NCBI GenBank assembly: GCA_001771735.1
Contig: MEUM01000087.1
Coordinates: 22,023 to 34,372, forward strand
DNA from: Caldifarciminota bacterium RBG_13_43_14
GTDB taxonomy: Bacteria > Hydrothermota > Tepidihabitantia > SM23-42
Direction of reading: 5' to 3'
Length of the DNA stretch: 12,350 nucleotides
The position numbers and the translations under genes were made by a program. Under the pieces are notes generated by a model. That model was given only the letters and a program-made list of their open reading frames with translations, ran no database searches and was not told where the DNA came from. Positions 1-5,977 of this stretch are shown here, in pieces. Every line of letters starts with the position of its first letter. Positions within the stretch are counted from its first letter, which is position 1.

Positions 1-353
1 CCAGGGAGTTCAAGGAGTTTATCGTCTACTTTAGGAATCTTGCCGCCGAACTTTTCTACTATTACCTTCGCAACTGATTTTAATCTACGTGCTCTATATT
101 TCAGTCCCAAAGGTTGAATAACTTTAGATATGGAAGAAATTCTTGCTTTTGAAAGGGACTGCGGCGAAGGCCAATGTTGTATAAATTTTTCATAGACAGA
201 TTTTACCTTTTTAACATCGGTTTTTTGTAAAAGGATCTCTGCAACTAATATCTTGTATGGTTCATTCGTGTCCCTCCAGGGCAAACGCCTTTCATTCATA
301 GTATACCAATTTAGAATAGACGTTTGAAATCTCTTAACTATTTTGTTCCTCAT
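1..353 (-). CDS. HhH-GPD DNA glycosylase, Mig/MutY/EndoIII type (partial, C-terminus beyond window)
   Basis: Only the first 117 codons are inside the window. The reading begins MRNKIVKRFQTSILNWY and carries the landmarks of the endonuclease III/MutY superfamily: RRLPWRDTNEPYKILVAEILLQKT (about residues 22-45; the Glu of AEILLQ matches the catalytic-pocket Glu of MutY), GLKYRARRLK (about 83-92), and ELP(G) at the edge, which opens the helix-hairpin-helix. MutY normally has GLGYYARAR; the GLKYRAR version and the PWR-T--PY-IL--EILL spacing are closer to the archaeal T/G-mismatch glycosylase Mig as I remember it. Mig repairs deaminated 5-methylcytosine and is usually linked to a cytosine-methylating R-M system. 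The residues that separate thymine from adenine specificity, and the FeS cysteines, lie outside. ATG at 353 is chosen because the frame is closed by a stop two codons upstream; a GAGG lies 17 bases upstream and a closer AGG is also present. The 5' side faces element A. Confidence 0.8.
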   Translation of the reverse strand, partial: MRNKIVKRFQTSILNWYTMNERRLPWRDTNEPYKILVAEILLQKTDVKKVKSVYEKFIQHWPSPQSLSKARISSISKVIQPLGLKYRARRLKSVAKVIVEKFGGKIPKVDDKLLELP

Positions 354-418
354 TACCTAAATATTCTACACCTCATTTATTTTACTCATATTTTAAAATT
401 ATTGCCTCGCAAAATGTC

Positions 419-499
419 GCCTAACTTGGTTATATCACGAACTTGTTCGTTTATACTCTGATTTTGGAGGCATAGCCGAACACGTCCCGCTGATATAAA
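419..499 (-). repeat. attC-like element A (degenerate), upstream of the glycosylase gene
   Basis: Read on the minus strand, the element ends with GTTAGGCGA (GTTAGGC at 425-419), matching the integron R' box GTTRRRY. About 65 bases follow before the glycosylase ATG. Its other end, TATATCAGCGGG near 496-485, resembles the start of elements B and D (..AACAGCGGG, ..AACACGGG) with the AAC lost. The interior holds a short hairpin, ACGAAC-AA-GTTCGT. The last 60 bases align well with element C (shared CCAAAA, ATAAACGAA, TTCGT and GTTAGGCGA). The two outer arms do not pair convincingly, so this is at best a decayed attC. Confidence 0.45.
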
Positions 500-651
500 C
501 CCCGAATTGCCAGAAATCGCCAAAAAAATTTGTCATTTCATCATATCTCCTCATCTTCAGTTACAACTGTATGACTGTAATTATATGTAGTGCCGACCAA
601 CTGTCAAGCGACCGTTTTAAATCTATAAGATTCATGCTACTTATAGTCTCG
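500..651. other. Non-coding gap between element A and the regulator promoter
   Basis: Nothing clearly genic is present. An open frame runs into the regulator from ATG 571, but it has no ribosome-binding site and its first 38 codons do not look like part of an XRE protein. TATAGT at 642-647 and ACTATA at 667-672 form an inverted repeat around the -35 element and could be an operator; this is suggestive only. Confidence 0.3.
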
Positions 652-679
652 TTGAATAAAACCAATACTATATTATACT
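652..679 (+). promoter_or_regulatory. Predicted promoter of the C-like regulator; probably gives a leaderless mRNA
   Basis: TTGAAT (652-657), a 16-base spacer, then TATACT (674-679). The expected transcription start is about 685, which is the A of the preferred ATG. No Shine-Dalgarno sequence precedes that ATG, so a leaderless transcript fits, as reported for some restriction-system controller genes. Confidence 0.45.
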
Positions 680-684
680 TACTT

Positions 685-897
685 ATGCGCGATATGTCGA
701 TATTGCGAGCATTTGGCCAAAAAGTAAGAGAACTGCGTATGAAGAAAGGATGGTCGCAGGAAGATCTTGCGAAAAAAACGTATGTACACAGGACTTATAT
801 AGGTAGTATTGAGAGAAGTGAACGCAATGTAAGCCTTATCAATATTGAAAGAATCGCTAAGGCTTTTGGATTAAAACCCTGGCAATTATTAAAATAA
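685..897 (+). CDS. XRE-family regulator resembling R-M controller (C) protein
   Basis: This 70-residue protein is nearly all helix-turn-helix. It has VRELRMKKGWSQEDLAKK (about 14-31), the recognition-helix region VHRTYIGSIERSER (about 34-47) and NVSLINIERIAKAFGL (about 48-63). The HRTYIGSIERGERNVSLINIEKIAKAL pattern is typical of small restriction-modification controller proteins, which bind as dimers to C-boxes and time expression of the endonuclease. The frame is open back to 571, but ATG 685 is preferred because the upstream codons are not HTH-like and a promoter places the transcript start there. The next gene begins 3 bases after the TAA, where controllers usually carry their endonuclease gene. 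No methyltransferase accompanies it here, so it is an orphan, serves a system outside the window, or controls something else. Confidence 0.8.
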   Translation: MRDMSILRAFGQKVRELRMKKGWSQEDLAKKTYVHRTYIGSIERSERNVSLINIERIAKAFGLKPWQLLK

Positions 898-900
898 GAC

Positions 901-1350
901 ATGCCAGATCATCCAAATTACTCACCGTTAATTTTGCAGAAATTCGTGGAAAACATTCAAACATTTCTTGAATTTATTGTGAGTAACAGACATGAATTTG
1001 TATATCAAAGTAAAACATTAGCGCAAGATATTAAATATAAATTTGATAGATTGTTGCCAATTTTTCCATTAATACAAAAAAGCATAGAAACAACACCGGC
1101 AAATCAATTTCTTGATGCTGGATTACTCAGCCGCAATGTGTATTTACAGTATGAAAATTTTGAGAAAAATTACAATTCCATTTTTAATGAATTGCCATCC
1201 GTAGATGAAAAAATTGATAATTCATATAATATTGTACCGCGCATTCTCGATAATGCAAATATATTTCTAAAAGCACTATCAATATTAATACCGGAAACAA
1301 ATCATATTATAGATTTTAATACTTATTTTTGCGCCAACTTATTTGTATAA
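901..1350 (+). CDS. Unrecognised 149-residue protein, cotranscribed with the C-like regulator
   Basis: I do not recognise this protein. It starts at an ATG 3 bases after the regulator's stop, without a clear Shine-Dalgarno sequence, so translation is probably coupled to or re-initiated from the upstream gene. The sequence is mixed helical, rich in Asn, Ile and Phe, with no signal peptide, no membrane segment and no visible PD-(D/E)xK, HNH or GIY-YIG motif. Position suggests a restriction endonuclease, since C proteins commonly sit directly ahead of one, but the length is short for that class and the end (FNTYFCANLFV) does not look like a natural domain end. It may be a truncated nuclease, an accessory protein or a toxin. 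Neither other frame continues into the next 300 bases with anything recognisable. Confidence 0.55.
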   Translation: MPDHPNYSPLILQKFVENIQTFLEFIVSNRHEFVYQSKTLAQDIKYKFDRLLPIFPLIQKSIETTPANQFLDAGLLSRNVYLQYENFEKNYNSIFNELPSVDEKIDNSYNIVPRILDNANIFLKALSILIPETNHIIDFNTYFCANLFV

Positions 1351-1436
1351 AAGCCTTATAGTACATTTATTTATATAATAATGTAATTTTAGAATAATGC
1401 TAAGTATTATGTATAGAATATTAAAAAATTTCTTCA

Positions 1437-1627
1437 TGCCAAATTATTAAGCAATATCTGTGCCAATAAAAACTCATTATATTTCATCAGAATTGCACAA
1501 TTTTGTGACATTTTTGGCACTGATTATTTTATTATGATATTCATGTTTACGAAAGACATTATATGACAATGGTTTGCTGTGCTGCCACTTGTGCCAAATT
1601 TGGCAGCGATTATGCCAAAATTGGCAC
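1437..1627. promoter_or_regulatory. Cluster of TGCCAA / TTGGCA half-sites with two tandem palindromes
   Basis: The gap 1351-1656 lies between convergent genes and holds seven copies of one hexamer in either orientation: TGCCAA at 1437, 1461, 1592 and 1613; TTGGCA at 1514, 1600 and 1621; plus a near copy TGCCAC at 1583. Four of them make two palindromes of the form TGCCAA-N2-TTGGCA (1592-1605, perfect; 1613-1626). They start exactly 21 bases apart, two helical turns, so bound dimers would sit on one face. No ORF of note lies in the gap. A dimeric repressor operator, or a protein-binding repeat left from a lost gene, would fit. Which gene it could serve is unclear. Confidence 0.5.
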
Positions 1628-1656
1628 TTTTGATCAAACACGGCGGAATCAAAATC

Positions 1657-2085
1657 CTATTCCAGCCAAAATTCAGCTACACCCTCGTTAATCACATCCT
1701 TTACAGAAACCCACAAGGGGTTTGCCTTCAATTTCCGGTTATAAATCTGAAATAATTCCTCGTCAACATTAAAATCAACATCTCTTTCTCCACTAAATAC
1801 CTTTGTTAAAGATGTTAATCTTTTCTGTCCATCTAGGATCACGCGCTCAGACGCTTTTTTGCTATTCTCGTTAAGAGATGTATCTCGTAGTTCGGACAAC
1901 TCGTTGGGTTGCCACAGAAAAATAAGCCCCGATGGGTATTCGCGGTAGAGCGAGTCTACCAAGTCTCTTGCTTGTTGCCTATTCCACACATAACTTCTTT
2001 GTATTTCAGGTAATCCTAAAGCTCCTTCCCCAAGTTCTTCAAGAAGAACACTTACAGGCTTATCTGTTCTTTCTAATTTAGCCAT
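1657..2085 (-). pseudogene. Truncated DUF262 (GmrSD/ParB-fold) protein, N-terminal fragment
   Basis: The 142 residues are the start of a DUF262 domain: LGLPEIQRSYVWNRQQARDLVDSLYREYPSG (about 23-53), then FLWQP and the hallmark RVILDGQKRLTSLTKVF (about 81-97, DGQ(Q/K)R motif). DUF262 is the ParB/Srx-like NTPase module of GmrSD-type modification-dependent restriction enzymes and of SspE and BrxU. Those proteins usually run to 500 residues or more and end in an HNH-type nuclease domain. Here the frame ends at an early TAG right after EFWLE. The 60 codons beyond that stop show no DUF262 continuation, so the gene looks cut off rather than merely mutated. The break falls next to the TGCCAA palindrome cluster. 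The start at 2085 gives MAKLERTDKPVSVLLEEL, a normal N-terminus. A small domain-only protein is possible but less likely. Confidence 0.75.
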
Positions 2086-2129
2086 AGTTTAAACGACCTA
2101 TATCCTTTTGTTCGCCGATATCCGATTAC

Positions 2130-2283
2130 GTATAAGGGTTGGCATTTCCGAAGTTGCCGAGGCTTAGAAGCGCTGGCCTTAGTGTTTGCACTTGGTGAAG
2201 CCAATGCCGTCCCGACGGGCTTAGCCTCAGCAATTTGTGCCGGAGCGCCCATCGGGAGCGGAGCAGGACATGCCGTGTTATCT
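2130..2283 (-). repeat. attC-like element E, long, with internal hairpins
   Basis: On the minus strand it opens with AGATAAC (2283-2277), 21 bases after the stop of the two-TM gene, continues ACGGCATGTCC, and closes with GGAAATGCC ... CTTATAC (2136-2130), 44 bases before the DUF262 start. The arms GGCATGTCC and GGAAATGCC pair with one mismatch. Inside is a second stem, CCCGATGGGC with GCCCGTCGGG (9 of 10 pairs), and a smaller one around TTGG-CTTCA-CCAA. The last box has C where integron R' boxes have G. At 154 bases it is long for attC. Confidence 0.5.
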
Positions 2284-2304
2284 GCCGTTGAGCTCGCGTA
2301 TATA

Positions 2305-3081
2305 TTATTTCTTGCGTAAAAAATCCGCCTCTTTTCTTATTCTGTCTCTTTCATCTCTCTCTAAATTTTCAACCACTAATTTCCTAAAACCCTCTGGATT
2401 GCGTTCACAATGATAATAATAGTAACGCATCTTCAGTTCTTCTTTCTCTTTTTGTCTTTCTTTCTCAGACTTTTTCCATTTCCCTTTGAGTTTAAGACCT
2501 TTTTCAATTGCTTTCCATAAGCTATAGATTAACACTAAAGAACTTACCCAAAAACTCGCCCACCCAAGTATGGCTACTATAGCGGGCACTATTACTATCC
2601 ATACAAAAATTATAAATAACCCAATACGTAATTGCTTTCTATGTGGTTCATTTTGTTGATGTAATTCTTCTTTTGTTTTGAATGAGAGACCGTTATATAT
2701 TTTCTTAATGTAATTCTCTTTTAACTGTTCCTTCGGAAATGCATCATCTGGCAACAATCTCCAATATTTAACTGGTTTATTAGTACTTATATCAATAAAC
2801 CCCACCATATGATTAATAGGACGTACACCATTCAACGAAATTAAATTTCCTTTTTCATCAAATGACGATACCATAAGGGGTACCGGAAAACGAGAAACCC
2901 AATTACTAAACTCCCTTTCCATTGCATTAGCAACTTTCCTAGCTTTTGTATGACTTAAAAACACTAAATTAAGCGAAGCAAAAAGAGATTTATCTCTCAA
3001 GGGAATATATTCAACAAAATATTTACCTCTATTTTCCTTCAGATTTTCCCAAATATAATTCGTTACTAAATTTTCAGACAT
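2305..3081 (-). CDS. Hypothetical protein with two central membrane segments
   Basis: The protein has 258 residues and no function I can assign. It has a soluble N-terminal part (about 1-150; includes YFVEYIPLRDKSLFASLNLVFLSHTKARKVANAMEREF and a GNLISLNGVRPINHMVGFIDI stretch), two adjacent hydrophobic helices (about 152-172 and 174-193, separated by a short turn with Gly-Trp), and a strongly charged Lys/Glu/Arg tail (about 195-258) that probably forms a coiled coil. There is no signal peptide. The helical hairpin predicts an inner-membrane protein with both long parts on the same side, most likely cytoplasmic given the basic flanks. It stands alone between elements D and E, as a single-gene cassette would. 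An effector that acts at the membrane is a possible role in this context, but nothing in the sequence shows it. Confidence 0.75.
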   Translation of the reverse strand: MSENLVTNYIWENLKENRGKYFVEYIPLRDKSLFASLNLVFLSHTKARKVANAMEREFSNWVSRFPVPLMVSSFDEKGNLISLNGVRPINHMVGFIDISTNKPVKYWRLLPDDAFPKEQLKENYIKKIYNGLSFKTKEELHQQNEPHRKQLRIGLFIIFVWIVIVPAIVAILGWASFWVSSLVLIYSLWKAIEKGLKLKGKWKKSEKERQKEKEELKMRYYYYHCERNPEGFRKLVVENLERDERDRIRKEADFLRKK

Positions 3082-3103
3082 CCTCTCAATTCCAGCTCAA
3101 TGG

Positions 3104-3182
3104 CAATAAGGAAAATGGGCTATACGAAGGCGGCGTAAGCCGATTTGGGCGAACGAAGTGAGCCGTATAGCCCGTGTTATAT
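3104..3182 (-). repeat. attC-like element D
   Basis: Minus-strand order: ATATAAC (3182-3176, 15 bases after the res stop), then GGGCTATACG, a variable loop, CGTATAGCCC, then CTTATTG (3110-3104), 22 bases before the next gene's ATG. The 10-base arms (3164-3173 and 3117-3126) are perfectly complementary. The interior resembles element B (ATACGGCT, CTTCG, CCC-AAT-CGGCTT-CGCC). The closing box carries C in place of the G that integrases cut. The hairpin may also end transcription of the R-M operon. Confidence 0.6.
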
Positions 3183-3197
3183 GAAGTGTCGCCAAAT

Positions 3198-5810
3198 TTA
3201 ATCATTAATTATTTTTTCAAATTCATTTTCAAATTCAACCTTACGCAACCGTTCATTATAAAAAGGCATACCCCATACAATAAATTTCTTTGTTTTCCAT
3301 AGGACTTTAATTTCTGCTTTTTCTTTTAAGGACCTTAAAAAGTTCTCTTTCCACTCATCTTCTTTTAGCAAATGGTCACCCTTTGGCTCAATGAATACCT
3401 GATAATATAATGATTGTCCTGTTTCCTTCTTCTCTAAAAACAAGACAAAATCTGGTTCCATTGCACGTCCGTCATCAAAATTATATAATTGGAAATATTT
3501 TTCGTTACGCACAAGATATATTTTACTATACTTTGTTTTTAATTTATCATATGTTTTATTTATGAACTTGATTAGATTTTTTTCTTCTGATGTTCCATAG
3601 TTATCATTAAAGACATACCACTCTTTATTGCTTAAGTCCAGTTTCAAATCTATATTTCCGGTTTCATTTTGTCCAACACCATATTCCTGGTCTCCACCTT
3701 CTCGGACATATATGTTTAAGGTTTTATCTTTAAATGTCTTGTTTACTTCATAAGGTTTAAATTCTTTTGTCCCCTTAAATTCTACATCTTCTGATATAAT
3801 TATCTGGCTAATTTTTTCTAATACATTTGTTGTTATTTCCAATTTTTGTTTTGGAGTCAAATTATTAATTTGATTCAATAGACCTTTAATATCAACCTTG
3901 ACTTTTCCTAAATAATTTTTAGAAGTAATAAATTCGGAAACAGATTTTAGATTTGGTAAAAATGATTTTAAATTATTGAACTTATAAAATTCTAACCTGT
4001 TCAATGCTTTTCTGATAATATTTATATTAAAATCTGTCGGACGATATTCTTTTTCTTTCAGTTCTATATTAGCAACATTTTGGTCATCAAAAATTGCAGT
4101 TGCCGAGCTAATTCCGGTTTCTAACTTAACTTCAAACGATTGTGCGGTTATTGAAGTTGGAAGACTTAATATCCCAGTCCGGTCATTCTTTAATTGTTCG
4201 TTCAGGAAAATAATACCACTTTTATAAATTTCTGATTCTTTAAAATCGGGTTTCAAGGTAAGTTGTATCTCCCTTGATTCCTTAGCTTTAATACCGATTT
4301 CCTGTAAAGCAGTATTTAATTCCTGAATGTATCTTGGATTATATGCACTATGATAATATAACTCTTCACAAATTCGAAGTTCGTTTTCAATATTTTTGTC
4401 ATATTTACGCTGATATATCGGTTGCGTCTCTTCTATCCGAAAAGGACAATACCTTGCACCTCTTCCAATAAGTTGTGCTTCTGAAATTGTTGTTCTGCCG
4501 GGTTTCCCATCTGTTGCATCTCTTGTATTATATAACCGCACAATATCAAAAAGATTCAAAACATCCCAGCCTTCATTTAACATATTTACAGCAAAAACAG
4601 CCCTGTATTCATTATTTTCATCTTCAAGAGTATTTATATCAATTTGCTTTTCTTCACTTTGTTGCTGACTGTTCACAATAATACATTTATCCTCAGAGAA
4701 ATCCTCTTTTATTTCAGTAACAATGTTTTCAATAGTAATATCATTCTTTTCAAAATATTCAAATATCCTTTTAATTGCTTTATCGTTGTCAGGACTATTA
4801 AATTTTTGAATGCTTTCTTCTTTTAGGTTCTTTATCTTATCTTTAAACTCTTCAAATAATTCTTCACTTTCTGCTATTGTTTTTGATTTAAATAAAACAA
4901 CCGGTTTAATGGTCTTTTTGTATTTCTCAAATATTTTTCTTCTGTATTGGTTTAATAATATACCTTGCAAGGCACGGTCTATTGGTGGTAAATCAGCCTC
5001 TAAAACCTTCACTTCTTTGGAATAGCCATCTAAGCGGAATTGTCTTAATGGATAATCAAAAATCAGTTTATCGAAATATTTATTAGCGATATCCTGGTTG
5101 CTAAAATCTATTGTTGCAGTAAATTCAAGTAACATATTATCAGGATTTGACCTAAAGATGCGATTTACTGTACCTTCCCAACTGATAATTTCTTCTTTTT
5201 CTTCAATAGTTAATTTTCCTTTCTTTGTCTCTACATTGATATGATGAGCTTCATCAGAAATAAGAACAATTTTTTTATCAGTAAAATCATCATAGGTAAT
5301 AGAATTTTCACGAGGAGTATTCAAACGAGAATGTAATCCTTGAATTGTTGAAAAAACAATATTTATATCATCCTGATTGGTAACTTGGAAATTATCAACT
5401 TCTTTAATACAACCCTGTTTATCTCCAAATGTAATATTTTCAGAAAAAAGATATTTTATAGAAAGTGGATTTAAGAAATTATCCCTTGTTTTGTTTATTA
5501 TGTTAGTGCTGTTTACAAAAAAGATAAAGTTACGATATCCTTGTTCATAAAGGTATAAAATTGCTCCTGCCATTATTAGTGTCTTTCCGCTACCCGTTGC
5601 CATATGAAAAAGAAGTTGAGTAGGTTTTTGTTTAATTTGCGGATTGTTCATATAAAATATGAAACGCGAGAAAGATTCTATTTGATATGGTCTTAATTGA
5701 AATAAAGGTTTGAGATTGTTTTTTATAGTTCTGGGGACTTCAGGTAAAGATAACCCGAGTTCTTTTGCTGCTGATATCTTTTGTTCTAATGTTTGCCCCG
5801 GCATATTCAT
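3198..5810 (-). CDS. res: Type III restriction enzyme, Res (helicase-nuclease) subunit
   Basis: This 870-residue protein has full type III Res architecture. An SF2 helicase core carries Walker A ATGSGKT (71-77), the DEAH box (186-189), motif III TAT (231-233), NMLNEGWDV (409-417) and motif VI QLIGRGAR (446-453). The C-terminal PD-(D/E)xK nuclease is visible as EPDF (Asp787) followed by FIEPKGDHL (Glu808, Lys810). Res acts with Mod: the complex binds an asymmetric site, moves or diffuses along DNA using ATP, and cuts when two unmodified sites in suitable orientation meet. All key residues are present and the length is within the family range, so it should be active. Its ATG at 5810 overlaps the TGA of the preceding 46-codon ORF (ATGA), so translation is probably coupled. 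It is last in the mod operon, directly before element D. Confidence 0.95.
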   Translation of the reverse strand: MNMPGQTLEQKISAAKELGLSLPEVPRTIKNNLKPLFQLRPYQIESFSRFIFYMNNPQIKQKPTQLLFHMATGSGKTLIMAGAILYLYEQGYRNFIFFVNSTNIINKTRDNFLNPLSIKYLFSENITFGDKQGCIKEVDNFQVTNQDDINIVFSTIQGLHSRLNTPRENSITYDDFTDKKIVLISDEAHHINVETKKGKLTIEEKEEIISWEGTVNRIFRSNPDNMLLEFTATIDFSNQDIANKYFDKLIFDYPLRQFRLDGYSKEVKVLEADLPPIDRALQGILLNQYRRKIFEKYKKTIKPVVLFKSKTIAESEELFEEFKDKIKNLKEESIQKFNSPDNDKAIKRIFEYFEKNDITIENIVTEIKEDFSEDKCIIVNSQQQSEEKQIDINTLEDENNEYRAVFAVNMLNEGWDVLNLFDIVRLYNTRDATDGKPGRTTISEAQLIGRGARYCPFRIEETQPIYQRKYDKNIENELRICEELYYHSAYNPRYIQELNTALQEIGIKAKESREIQLTLKPDFKESEIYKSGIIFLNEQLKNDRTGILSLPTSITAQSFEVKLETGISSATAIFDDQNVANIELKEKEYRPTDFNINIIRKALNRLEFYKFNNLKSFLPNLKSVSEFITSKNYLGKVKVDIKGLLNQINNLTPKQKLEITTNVLEKISQIIISEDVEFKGTKEFKPYEVNKTFKDKTLNIYVREGGDQEYGVGQNETGNIDLKLDLSNKEWYVFNDNYGTSEEKNLIKFINKTYDKLKTKYSKIYLVRNEKYFQLYNFDDGRAMEPDFVLFLEKKETGQSLYYQVFIEPKGDHLLKEDEWKENFLRSLKEKAEIKVLWKTKKFIVWGMPFYNERLRKVEFENEFEKIIND

Positions 5811-5947
5811 TTTACCTCGTACAACTGCCTGTTCAATTTTTTATCTTCTTTGTTAATTTCATATTTAGAATAATCTATGCTAACATGCAAGCTAAAATAA
5901 TCCTGCCCGTGCGCCTCTTTTAATGAATTAAAGATTTCGTAAAGCAT
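5807..5947 (-). CDS. Small 46-residue ORF, start-stop overlap with res
   Basis: The reading starts MLYEIFNSLKEAHGQDYF and ends RQLYEVK; 46 codons fill the gap between the RloC-like gene (stop 30 bases upstream) and res. Its TGA shares bases with the res ATG in an ATGA overlap, the usual sign of coupled translation. The frame is closed by TAA three codons before the ATG, so there is no longer form. Composition is that of a soluble, charged protein with no membrane segment. I do not recognise a family. It could be a regulatory leader peptide for res, a small partner of Res or the RloC-like protein, or a chance frame. The gap-filling fit and overlap favour a real gene. Confidence 0.55.
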   Translation of the reverse strand: MLYEIFNSLKEAHGQDYFSLHVSIDYSKYEINKEDKKLNRQLYEVK

Positions 5948-5977
5948 AGATTTTTAATTTTATAATGATTCTTCTAT

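Noticed and set aside
571..684. N-terminal extension of the regulator
   Set aside because: No ribosome-binding site and no HTH-like sequence; a promoter overlaps it and points to ATG 685.
1600..1616. Possible sigma-54 promoter (GG-N10-GC within TTTGGCAGCGATTATGCC)
   Set aside because: The spacing fits, but the bases are fully explained by the TGCCAA/TTGGCA palindromes, and no plus-strand gene lies downstream.
1633..1648. Plus-strand ATCAAACACGGCGG resembling an attC opening box
   Set aside because: No complementary arm or closing box follows, and the region overlaps the end of the DUF262 fragment.
4475..5025. Plus-strand frames inside res
   Set aside because: They are antisense to strongly conserved helicase motifs, with low-complexity translations and no ribosome-binding sites.
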